A DNA stretch of 8,137 nt from Clostridiales bacterium. Lineage in GTDB: Bacteria; Bacillota; Clostridia; Oscillospirales; Acutalibacteraceae. The DNA lies in assembly GCA_019421725.1 (NCBI GenBank), contig JAHZES010000090.1, positions 1 through 8,137 of the forward strand, given 5' to 3'. Under the pieces are notes generated by a model that did no database searches, was not told the origin of the DNA, and saw only the letters and a program-made list of their open reading frames with translations. Shown here piece by piece: positions 1-6,331 of the stretch (the first letter of the stretch is position 1; the number at the start of each line of letters is the position of its first letter). The position numbers and the translations under genes were made by a program.

Positions 1-63
1 AAGCTATGTCTTCTTTTATGCGATTTTCAATTTGCGCAACTTATTATACCTTATCAAGGCGGT

Positions 64-89
64 CGGAGTCTTTTCAAAGCTCCGTTTTT
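64..89 (+). terminator. Possible rho-independent terminator of a convergent gene off the left edge
   Basis: On the plus strand CGGAG (64-68) pairs with CTCCG (80-84), with an extra CTT/AAG pairing inside after one bulged T, and TTTTT follows at 85-89. The stem is short, so this is a moderate call. It would serve a plus-strand gene ending near or before the left edge and facing tyrS; I cannot identify such a gene in the 60 bases visible. The tyrS terminator lies just to the right on the other strand, which fits a convergent gene pair. Confidence 0.4.
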
Positions 90-113
90 CATCAAATATA
101 TCGCTGCCTTCAT

Positions 114-181
114 AAAAAACAGAACCGCACCCCGGCAGCTGCCCACCGGTAGATTCCGGAAGGCAGCCGGATGCGGTTCTG
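114..181 (-). terminator. Rho-independent terminator of tyrS
   Basis: On the minus strand CAGAACCGCA (181-172) pairs perfectly with TGCGGTTCTG (129-120), the pairing extends inwards through a GC-rich stretch with a bulge (alternatively GCTGCC with GGCAGC), and a T6 tract follows at 119-114. It begins 38 bases after the tyrS stop codon. The stem is long and the loop large, but the strong stem plus T-tract makes this a clear intrinsic terminator. Confidence 0.85.
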
Positions 182-218
182 TTCGAAGAGCTGTTCTCTT
201 ATCCGAAAAATGCGGCAA

Positions 219-1442
219 TCATTTTGCAATCACCTTATGAAAAATCTTTTTTCCCTTTTTAATGATTGTACCCGCAGCCAGGGCGTCTTTAGAAACAGCC
301 GCAGCAATATCGCACACCTTGACATCATTCACCGAAACGCCGCCCTGTTGGATCAAACGGCGGGCTTCCCCTTTGGATGCGGTCAGCCCCGCTGCCATAA
401 GCAGATCTATGACGGTGATGCCTTCGGCAGGAACCTGCTCCGCCTTCAGCTCGGTGGTGGGCATATGCTCGCTGTCCACGCCGGCACCGAAGATAGCCCG
501 GGCAGCTGCTTGGGCTTTTTCTGCCTCTTCTTCCCCGTGAACCAGTTTGGTCAATTCAAACGCAAGAATCTCTTTGGCACGGTTCAGCTCGCTGCCCTGC
601 CAATGATCCATCTCGTCGATCTGCTCAAGCGGCAGGAAGGTAAGCATCCGGATGCATTTCAATACATCGGAATCGCCGACATTGCGCCAATATTGGTAAA
701 ATTCAAACGGCGTTGTTTTATTCGGGTCAAGCCACACGGCTCCGTTTGCTGTTTTCCCCATTTTTTTGCCTTCGGAATTCAGCAGCAGGGTAATCGTCAT
801 GGCATACGCATCCTTGCCAAGCTTTCTGCGAATCAGTTCAGTCCCTCCGAGCATATTGCTCCACTGGTCATCGCCGCCAAACTGCATATTGCAGCCAAGC
901 GTCTGGAACATGTGGTAAAAATCATAGGACTGCATGATCATATAGTTAAATTCCAAAAAGCTGAGCCCTTTTTCCATCCGCTGTTTATAGCATTCTGCGC
1001 GCAGCATGTTATTGACCGAAAAGCACGCCCCAACCTCCCGCAGAAGGTCGACATAATTCAGCTTGAGAAGCCAATCGGCATTATTAACCATCATGGCTTT
1101 TCCTTCACCAAAGTCAATAAAGCGCTCCATTTGTTTTCTAAAGCAGTCACAATTGTGCTGGATCGTCTCCGGCGTCATCATGGAACGCATATCCGTTCGC
1201 CCGGAAGGATCCCCGATATAACCGGTTCCGCCGCCAATCAGCGCAATTGGCCGATTGCCCGCCATCTGAAGGCGTTTCATCAAGCAGAGGGCCATGAAAT
1301 GACCAACGTGCAGGCTGTCTGCCGTCGGGTCAAAGCCAATATAGAATACCGCTTTTCCACTGTTGATCAATTCGCGGATCTCTTTTTCGTCCGTTACCTG
1401 TGCGATCAGGCCGCGGGCCACCAACTCATCGTAGCAAGTCAT
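219..1442 (-). CDS. tyrS: Tyrosyl-tRNA synthetase (class I, bacterial TyrRS)
   Basis: TyrRS charges tRNA-Tyr with tyrosine in the cytoplasm using ATP. The 407-residue product has the normal bacterial length and order: a Rossmann catalytic domain with the HIGH-type motif HVGH (45-48), tyrosine-pocket residues matching the family at Tyr34 and Asp78 and the segment YMIMQSYD (Tyr167, Gln171, Asp174), the KMSKS-type loop as KMGKT (227-231), an anticodon-binding helical region, and a C-terminal S4 RNA-binding domain (about 335-405). The frame stays open upstream to 1583, but the ATG at 1442 is chosen because AAGGAG lies at 1457-1452, nine bases before it, and because the upstream codons lie inside the T-box terminator. 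The gene is monocistronic, with its own promoter, a T-box leader and a terminator. Expression should rise when uncharged tRNA-Tyr accumulates. Nothing is truncated. Confidence 0.97.
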   Translation of the reverse strand: MTCYDELVARGLIAQVTDEKEIRELINSGKAVFYIGFDPTADSLHVGHFMALCLMKRLQMAGNRPIALIGGGTGYIGDPSGRTDMRSMMTPETIQHNCDCFRKQMERFIDFGEGKAMMVNNADWLLKLNYVDLLREVGACFSVNNMLRAECYKQRMEKGLSFLEFNYMIMQSYDFYHMFQTLGCNMQFGGDDQWSNMLGGTELIRRKLGKDAYAMTITLLLNSEGKKMGKTANGAVWLDPNKTTPFEFYQYWRNVGDSDVLKCIRMLTFLPLEQIDEMDHWQGSELNRAKEILAFELTKLVHGEEEAEKAQAAARAIFGAGVDSEHMPTTELKAEQVPAEGITVIDLLMAAGLTASKGEARRLIQQGGVSVNDVKVCDIAAAVSKDALAAGTIIKKGKKIFHKVIAK

Positions 1443-1770
1443 TTTTTCTAACTCCTTCAAAAAAAATTTTGACAGAGAAAAACGCCCTCTGTCCGGCGAA
1501 GGACAGAGGGCGTAACAAACTACTATTACGCGGTACCACCTCAGTTTGCCGCTGCTTCGCAGCAGCAGCCTCAGCGGGTACAAACATACCCTTGCGCTGC
1601 TAACGGGCGCACCCGGCTTTGCTTACTGAGAAAAGGCAACAGCGTGTTAAAATCCATCTGTTCAGCAAAGCAGCTCCGGGATGTATTTCCGCTGTATCCT
1701 GCGCCTGTTTTCACCAACCACAGGCTCTCTGCGGCATTCAGACAGCGTACTTCTTCCCTTCTCAGCCATT
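1443..1770 (-). ncRNA. Tyrosine-specific T-box riboswitch, tyrS leader
   Basis: T-box leaders bind uncharged tRNA and switch a terminator to an antiterminator. Seen on the minus strand: stem I with a specifier loop flanked by GGGA/TCCC and by CGCTGT/ACAGCG. The 5' side of that loop carries AGTA (loop-E type); the 3' side carries the codon TAC (1685-1683) followed by A, matching tyrosine. AGAGA and GGTTGGTGA motifs sit in the distal stem I. The T-box core AGGTGGTACCGCG is at 1541-1529. In the antiterminator, GAGG (1542-1539) and GCGTAA (1531-1526) pair with CCTC (1509-1506) and TTACGC (1515-1510), leaving the seven-base bulge TGGTACC. The bulge TGGT (1538-1535) would pair with ACCA of tRNA-Tyr. 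The 5' end is estimated from the promoter. Confidence 0.95.
1478..1512 (-). terminator. Regulated terminator of the tyrS T-box
   Basis: A perfect 12-bp stem, CGCCCTCTGTCC (1512-1501) against GGACAGAGGGCG (1494-1483), has a six-base TTCGCC loop and a T5 tract (1482-1478). The 5' arm contains the CGCCCTC needed by the antiterminator (1506-1542), so the two structures are mutually exclusive. It should form when tRNA-Tyr is charged and stop transcription about 40 bases before the tyrS start codon. Confidence 0.95.
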
Positions 1771-1776
1771 GAATTA

Positions 1777-1805
1777 ATTTAACCACACAAAAAAGGAATT
1801 GTCAA
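1777..1805 (-). promoter_or_regulatory. Sigma-A promoter of tyrS
   Basis: On the minus strand a perfect -35 box TTGACA (1805-1800) is followed by a 17-base spacer and the -10 box TTAAAT (1782-1777). The start would fall near 1770, just upstream of stem I of the T-box. It lies only 46 bases after the stop codon of the preceding flavodoxin reading frame, and I see no terminator between them. Confidence 0.8.
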
Positions 1806-1851
1806 GACCTTTTCCGTTTTGACCATGTAGCACTTCTGTGCTGCCAATATT

Positions 1852-2826
1852 TCAATACCCGCCACCTATGTTTACGATGCGCAGACATTTGGTTCTATTT
1901 TTCGATCTCTCCGCTTCTGTGTGCGAAAACACACCCATTTTGCAGGAAAGACTGCGATAGGCAGTATGTCTTAATTGCAGAATAGCGTCTATTTCCTTCG
2001 CCGTGCTTCTGTAGCTGCCCGCAGTATGGTGTACGGATATGTAGTCTGCCTCTCTTATTTTCCCGGCAGCCGCTTTACAAAAGCTTCTGCCCGGCAATGC
2101 CAGCGAGAATACCCAAATGGGATAACAGATCGTGATCTGTTCATATTCGGATAAATCTACCCCAACAGGCTCAATGGACATATCCCAACGGTGCATGGCA
2201 AATCGTCCGCACCACTAAAATCCGGCCGTTCCTTTCGTTCTTTCCTGTGCTCTGATCTCATATATACAAGCTCCTGTACGCTCAGCCTCCTCACAGGCGA
2301 CTTTTTTCACATAGCCCATACGTGAGAAAAACACCACCAACCGTTCCGGGTCGTTCCCGATGTTCGGATAATCCGCAGGATCGACCTTAAAGGCTTCCTG
2401 TTTGCGAAACACCCACGCGGCATAACCGGTTACAGCCTGACAGAATCCAAACACGAAATAAATTGTAGACATGAAATTGGGCGGGAACATATAAAACTGG
2501 ATACATATCCACAGCATCAGCGTTATGCCGAACACACCGCCCAGCACGGTACCGCTTTTTTTCCCGGCCAACAACAATCCAGCCGCCGTCAGATTGGACA
2601 GCCCATTGACAATCAACAAGGCCCAACCGGAAAAGGTTAGATTCTGGAACAGCACTTCGGCAAAGGGCAGTACCTGAAAATAAGGCAGCATGGCATCCAT
2701 GCCCATACTCCTGCCGCTTGGGTCAAAAATCACGTAGGCCGCCCCTGCTACTGCGCCGATACCAATAAAAAGCGTCCAGAAAATCAGCACGTGGCGAGCG
2801 GTTTGAAATCTTGATTCGGTTTTCAT
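1852..2826 (-). pseudogene. Four-helix membrane protein fused to a flavodoxin domain, interrupted by an in-frame TAG
   Basis: One frame is readable from an ATG at 2826 (AAGGA seven bases upstream; a further ATG at 2841 has a poorly placed site) to a stop at 1852, broken only by TAG at 2217-2215 (codon 204). Residues 12-33, 65-87, 93-114 and 119-141 are hydrophobic helices. A flavodoxin-like domain starts near residue 162: strand and phosphate loop VVFFSRMGYVKKVA, then after the stop WCGRFAMHRW and the strand-loop ICYPIWVFSLALP, a typical FMN-side flavodoxin segment. Flavodoxins carry FMN and move electrons; a membrane redox role is inference. TTT TAG TGG is most simply a G-to-A change of a Trp codon, giving FWWCGRF in the intact form. 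The stop leaves the four helices and only about 42 residues of the flavodoxin. It is the last gene of the TetR-ABC cassette. An ATG at 2196 could restart translation, but no good ribosome site was seen. The exact C-terminus is uncertain. Confidence 0.82.
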
Positions 2827-2940
2827 TTTCTTTTCCTTCATCTCTCAAAAAGCTTTTTTCATGCCGTTTTGGGCTGATCATCTTACAGTATAAGCAACCC
2901 GTCTATTCCGGGCTGTGCTTACCGTTCGGCCGGTATCGGG

Positions 2941-3347
2941 TCAGGATGCATCTTTTTTCTCTGCCTTCTGCTGAATATGAACCGTTCCTTTTGCATGATG
3001 CGCTTCCACATAAACGGAATATGTACCGCTTTCGGAAATATTAACTGTAAAACCGATCACTTCCTTACCGTTACCGGCACATACAGCGTCGTTCCTTCCG
3101 GTGATTTGAGCTCCAGATATACAGAGCCCTTTACGGCTTCAAATTGAATTTGAAGTATATCGCCCGCCTTCAGCTGCAATGTATGCCGGTCTTCTCCAGT
3201 CATACGTTCCATTTCCAGGCAGTAGGAGCCGGGCGTTGCTGTACGATTGCCAACAAAGCCACTTTGATCGGAAAGACTTATAAACGCAACCACTCCTAAG
3301 GCTAAAAGCAGCAAAAAAAGTAAGATAATCGTCTTTTTCCGTTCCAT
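2941..3347 (-). pseudogene. Small signal-anchored extracytoplasmic protein, frameshifted
   Basis: The ATG at 3347 has AAGGA nine bases upstream. The N-terminus is a positively charged start plus a hydrophobic segment (about residues 6-24), a signal peptide or anchor with no lipobox cysteine. A small beta-rich domain follows (LQLKAGDILQIQFEAVKG, then VYLELKSPEG). The original frame stops at 3059-3057 after TLYVPVTVRK. Shifting frame at about 3075-3080 restores a natural continuation, GNGKEVIGFTVNISESGTYS and then VYVEAHHAKGTVHIQ, ending at a TGA at 2943-2941. The span of 407 bases is one short of a multiple of three, so one base is missing or two were gained; a duplicated TG in TATGTGCC is one option. 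The intact protein would be about 135 residues. No slippery heptamer was seen, so programmed frameshifting is unlikely. I do not know a function; the fold resembles small carbohydrate- or envelope-associated beta domains only in a general way. Confidence 0.8.
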
Positions 3348-3637
3348 TCATTTGCATCCTTCGTCTTTTTCGGAATACACATTCCGATCGCGAGGCCAAT
3401 CAACAGGCCAAAGGAAATTCCGATACCTGTGTTATTCTCGAACGCTGCGCCAATGGCTGTACCGAGACACATCCCAAGGCACATTCCTTCCGTACCGTAG
3501 TTGCCGTCCTGCTTTTCCTCTTTCTTTTTTCTTTTTACGCCGCGAGCGGCCATAATTGCTACCGCTAAACCTACCGCCAGCCACGGCGCAGCAGCTCTGG
3601 CAAAATCCAAAATTGCGTCCATCATGATTTTCCCCAT
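3302..3637 (-). CDS. Small glycine-zipper membrane protein
   Basis: The product has up to 111 residues with one hydrophobic helix at about 15-33, a lysine-rich linker (34-43), then a hairpin of two glycine zippers. Glycines recur every four residues at 51, 55, 59, 63 and again at 73, 77, 81, 85, separated by NNTG. Such segments pack tightly in membranes; no function can be assigned. The first ATG (3637) lies 18 bases after the permease stop; an ATG at 3625 has GGGG six bases upstream and may be the true start. The C-terminus is odd: from residue 92 it reads KTKDANEWNG and a hydrophobic, Cys-containing tail that overlaps the next gene by 46 bases. Adding one A to the A5 run at 3370-3366 would instead end the protein as KKDEGCK at a TGA (3350-3348) abutting the next ATG, so the tail is probably a frameshift product or a base-call error. 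Confidence 0.7.
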   Translation of the reverse strand: MGKIMMDAILDFARAAAPWLAVGLAVAIMAARGVKRKKKEEKQDGNYGTEGMCLGMCLGTAIGAAFENNTGIGISFGLLIGLAIGMCIPKKTKDANEWNGKRRLSYFFCCF

Positions 3638-3655
3638 ACCCCATATATGATACGA

Positions 3656-4549
3656 TCAGTCTTTTTTCCTGATCAGGGTCAGCAAAATATATCCCCCGAT
3701 CAGTGCAACGACGGTAACAGCCATTACACCATACATTGCTCCGATACCGACCTTTTCCCCAAAGAAATAGAGATTGCAGTCGATGGAATCCCTAATGCCT
3801 TCAATCAACTCTGCGGGGAAGCCAAGCCGCTCCATTTCTGCATACACACCATTTAAGGCATGGTTTCTGAGCAGGGCCGTTCCATAAGTACCCGGAAAAA
3901 AGGACAGCACCTTCTGCAAACCTTCGCCAAAATTTGAAACAGGCATATATGCGCCGCAGATAAAACCATAGCCTGCGCTGACAACGGTGCCAACCGCGGA
4001 CCCCTGCCCGTTGGTCGAAAGATTGCAATTGATGATGGAGGACAGTGCCGTACCGAACAGCACCAAAATCAATACATCCAGGCACATTAAAAGAATGTCT
4101 GCCGCTGTCAAATACCAGCCGGTTACGGCCATATATCCCAGACAGGCCCCTAACGCCACAAAGCAGATCAGCACGGTGGACAGCGCGCTTGACGCAAAAT
4201 AGCTGAGCGCCAGCGTAGACCTCTTCAAGGGGCTCATCGTCAGATCACGTCTTGCACCGCTGATTTTATCCTGTACCATCTGAAGATTGGAGCAGAACGC
4301 CACCGTTACGCAGCATACGGCCAACAGAGAAGAAACCAACTGACCGCCCACTGCGCCGTTAATGAGGGCTTCATCCACCGCAAACCCTGCAGGCATAGCA
4401 GATGCAAAGGAATCCTTGTAGACCTTTGCAAGAAAGGTAGCGTACAACACCAACAGAATGACCGGCGTAATCAGAGAGGTAAAGAACATTCCCTTATCCT
4501 TGAAAAACAGTTTGCAGTTTCGTTTGATCAGTGCGCCAAGCCCTGTCAT
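3656..4549 (-). CDS. ABC-2 type exporter permease
   Basis: This is the membrane subunit of an ABC exporter, acting in the cytoplasmic membrane with the ATPase encoded just upstream. The 297 residues start with a short amphipathic cytoplasmic helix (KRNCKLFFKDKGMF) and show six hydrophobic segments at about 22-42, 68-88, 115-140, 150-172, 183-204 and 269-293. A coupling-type loop follows the second (SGARRDLTMSPLKRS), and an extracytoplasmic stretch with the typical YGFICGAYMPVSNFGEGLQ and FFPGTYGTALLRNH segments comes before the last helix. This is the ABC-2/DrrB architecture used for drugs, antibiotics and lipids; the substrate cannot be read from sequence. Its ATG overlaps the ATPase stop as ATGA (4549-4546), showing translational coupling. 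Intact and normal in length. Confidence 0.93.
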   Translation of the reverse strand: MTGLGALIKRNCKLFFKDKGMFFTSLITPVILLVLYATFLAKVYKDSFASAMPAGFAVDEALINGAVGGQLVSSLLAVCCVTVAFCSNLQMVQDKISGARRDLTMSPLKRSTLALSYFASSALSTVLICFVALGACLGYMAVTGWYLTAADILLMCLDVLILVLFGTALSSIINCNLSTNGQGSAVGTVVSAGYGFICGAYMPVSNFGEGLQKVLSFFPGTYGTALLRNHALNGVYAEMERLGFPAELIEGIRDSIDCNLYFFGEKVGIGAMYGVMAVTVVALIGGYILLTLIRKKD

Positions 4550-5460
4550 TTTCCTTCGCCTCCAATCAGCTTCTTGCCCGTTACTGCAAGAAATACATCG
4601 TCCATTTTTCCTTTGGTGATCTCGTAATCTGTAAAAAGCGCAGGATTTTGCAAAAGCAGTTGCGTCGCCTCACCGGTGTTTTCCACCCAGATACGCCAGC
4701 CGTCTCTCACAGGAGCATACGCATGCCCTAACCCTTTGACAGCGGATTCGTCCACGCCGTAAAGCGTTACAAAATCACCGGCATAGGCATTCTTTAAGGC
4801 CAGCGGCGTCCCCTCTCCTACGATCTTGCCGCTGTCCAGAATGATCACATAGTCGGCATCCGCCGCTTCTTCCATATAATGTGTGGTCAAAAAAACGGTA
4901 AGCTTTTCTCTTTTCCGCAGATCCGTGACCACATCCCACAGCAGCTTCCTTGTTTGGGGGTCAAGACCGGTGGTAGGCTCGTCAAAGATCAGAATTTTGG
5001 GGCGGTGGAGCAAGGCCCTTGCAATGTCGATACGCCTGCGCTGACCGCCGGAGAGCTTTCCTACCGGACGGCGCAGGATATCCTCAAAGTCCAGCAGCTT
5101 TGTAAGCTCCGCTAAGCGCTGTGTAAATCCGACGCCTTTGATCCCATACAGCGCAGCCCTGCTTTGCAGGTTGTCCCGTACACTCAGCGCCCCATCCAGT
5201 ACGGAGTTTTGAAATACCACGCCCAATTCCCGTTTGATATGGGCGGAATCACGATCTAAGTCAGCGCCGTCTATCTCCACAGTGCCGCTGTCCTTGGAAA
5301 GCTGACCGCACATAATGTTGATGGTGGTGGATTTGCCTGCACCATTGATACCGAGAAAGGCGAACAATTCGCCCTCCTTCACGCGGAAGCTCAGATCCTG
5401 CACCGCTTTTACATTCCCAAAGCATTTGCTAAGGTGATCGATTTTAATAATATCATCCAT
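4546..5460 (-). CDS. ABC exporter ATP-binding protein (DrrA/CcmA type)
   Basis: The cytoplasmic ATPase subunit that powers the permease. The 304 residues contain Walker A GINGAGKST (37-45), Q-loop Gln84 (VVFQNSVLDG), signature LSGGQ (136-140), Walker B ILIFDE (156-161), D-loop GLD (165-167) and H-loop His194 (TTHYMEEA). A C-terminal accessory region of about 80 residues ends with MDDVFLAVTGKKL, as in the DrrA group of drug-exporter ATPases. All catalytic residues are present. The ATG at 5460 is chosen because homologous proteins begin directly with IIKIDHLSKCFG; GGAGG (5478-5474) is 13 bases away, longer than ideal, while an in-frame GTG at 5523 has no well-spaced site. It is probably transcribed from the tetR promoter, so repression by the TetR protein would control the pump. 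Confidence 0.95.
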   Translation of the reverse strand: MDDIIKIDHLSKCFGNVKAVQDLSFRVKEGELFAFLGINGAGKSTTINIMCGQLSKDSGTVEIDGADLDRDSAHIKRELGVVFQNSVLDGALSVRDNLQSRAALYGIKGVGFTQRLAELTKLLDFEDILRRPVGKLSGGQRRRIDIARALLHRPKILIFDEPTTGLDPQTRKLLWDVVTDLRKREKLTVFLTTHYMEEAADADYVIILDSGKIVGEGTPLALKNAYAGDFVTLYGVDESAVKGLGHAYAPVRDGWRIWVENTGEATQLLLQNPALFTDYEITKGKMDDVFLAVTGKKLIGGEGK

Positions 5461-5554
5461 CCTAATCCCGGTTCCTCCTTTTTTAAAAACGATTCGAACA
5501 TGGTTCTCCACCGTTCCAAGCACTTTTCAATTGTTTTGCTCCTGATTTATCGGA

Positions 5555-5632
5555 TCACTGCCACCAGATAGAGCCACCACGGTAAATACCGCCACCGCCC
5601 TGTGCTCCGGCAGCAGCCGTAAAAACCGGCAT
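5555..5632 (-). CDS. Possible 25-residue Gly/Trp-rich peptide between tetR and the ABC genes
   Basis: The ATG at 5632 opens a 25-codon frame ending at a TGA (5557-5555). The peptide begins MPVFTAAAGAQ, then has GGGG, IYRGG and ends SIWWQ. A weak AGGA (5647-5644) lies 11 bases upstream. It sits 31 bases after the tetR stop, inside a 203-base spacer of an otherwise tight operon. The composition (eight Gly, two adjacent Trp near the end) is unusual, but length alone gives little statistical support. It might be a small exported peptide, a regulatory leader, or chance. No family is recognised. Confidence 0.25.
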   Translation of the reverse strand: MPVFTAAAGAQGGGGIYRGGSIWWQ

Positions 5633-5663
5633 TAAAGCATCTGTCCTGCGTATTATAAAACTG

Positions 5664-6293
5664 TCAACGCAGCGCGTCTGTGCCGTACATTTTGAAAAAC
5701 TGCCGAACATGCCGCGCTATCAGCTCCATCACTTCATCCTCGCGCCCCGGTTCACGGTCACAGAGATTGATCCAGACGGAAATGGGAAGGCAGAACTGCG
5801 CCGCCATAGCTTCCGCATCATTATCAGTCAGTTTTCCCTGTCGAACAAGAAACCGGACAAGCCCCGTAAAATAACGCATTACATCCGTATAGTTCTGTTT
5901 GGTCTGCAGCGCGCTCAGCTCCGGATTCTGGAACTTCTCAATGGTCAGCATTTTACGTGACTTGCTGATCTGCGGGTCGTGCAGGATATAGCGAATTTGT
6001 CCCAAAACCGTCTGCAAGATGGTTTCCGGTGTAAGGTCCTGCCCGTTTTTCATAAAGGCAGGATCGTCCCAATCTACCTGCGTAAAAATAGAATGCCTGC
6101 TGTACTCACCTAAAACCTCTTGCACCAGTGCGTTTAAAATTTCCTGCTTGCTTCCGAAATGACTGTACACGGATGCCTTTCGAATACCGACTGCCTCTGC
6201 AATCTGAGAGACGGAGCTGGCTTCATACCCCTGCACTGAGAACAGATTCAATGCCGTATCCAAAATTTCCTGTCTTGTATTGCCTCTTTCCAT
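5664..6293 (-). CDS. TetR/AcrR-family transcriptional repressor
   Basis: A dimeric DNA-binding repressor that releases DNA on binding a ligand. The 209-residue product has the N-terminal TetR domain: helix 1 TRQEILDTALNLFSVQGY (6-23) and the helix-turn-helix SVSQIAEAVGIRKASVYSHF (27-46), with the SHFGSKQEIL that follows the recognition helix. The C-terminal region (about 60-205) is a variable helical ligand and dimer domain with a HDPQISKSRKMLTIEKF segment. The start at 6293 is preferred over the upstream ATG at 6329 because GGAGG lies 11 bases before it and the frame then begins at the usual distance from helix 1. It is the first gene of the ABC cassette and probably controls it and itself through the palindrome in its promoter. 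Confidence 0.93.
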   Translation of the reverse strand: MERGNTRQEILDTALNLFSVQGYEASSVSQIAEAVGIRKASVYSHFGSKQEILNALVQEVLGEYSRHSIFTQVDWDDPAFMKNGQDLTPETILQTVLGQIRYILHDPQISKSRKMLTIEKFQNPELSALQTKQNYTDVMRYFTGLVRFLVRQGKLTDNDAEAMAAQFCLPISVWINLCDREPGREDEVMELIARHVRQFFKMYGTDALR

Positions 6294-6331
6294 TATTTCG
6301 CTGTCCTCCTCCCGGTGAAAACATTGCAACT

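Noticed and set aside
43..48. TATAAT on the minus strand near the left edge as a promoter for a gene off the window
   Set aside because: No -35 box lies at 16-18 bases; the nearest TTGAAA is 23 bases away.
171..1451. Long plus-strand open frame of about 426 codons
   Set aside because: It lies antisense to tyrS, whose motifs are unmistakable, has no ribosome site, and its translation is a low-complexity shadow rich in His and Phe.
1829..1842. AGCAC/GTGCT hairpin after the flavodoxin frame as a terminator
   Set aside because: Only five base pairs and no T tract on the minus strand.
2215..2217. Programmed recoding of the TAG (pyrrolysine or deliberate readthrough)
   Set aside because: No supporting element is visible; a single-base change of a Trp codon explains it, and nearby frames are also damaged. 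Kept only as a testable alternative.
2885..2920. Separate promoter for the flavodoxin fusion gene (TATACT on the minus strand)
   Set aside because: The hexamer at the -35 distance has no resemblance to TTGACA, so co-transcription with the cassette is preferred.
4546..5523. GTG at 5523 as the start of the ABC ATPase
   Set aside because: The nearest ribosome site is 15 bases away, and the extra 21 residues precede the usual N-terminus of the family.
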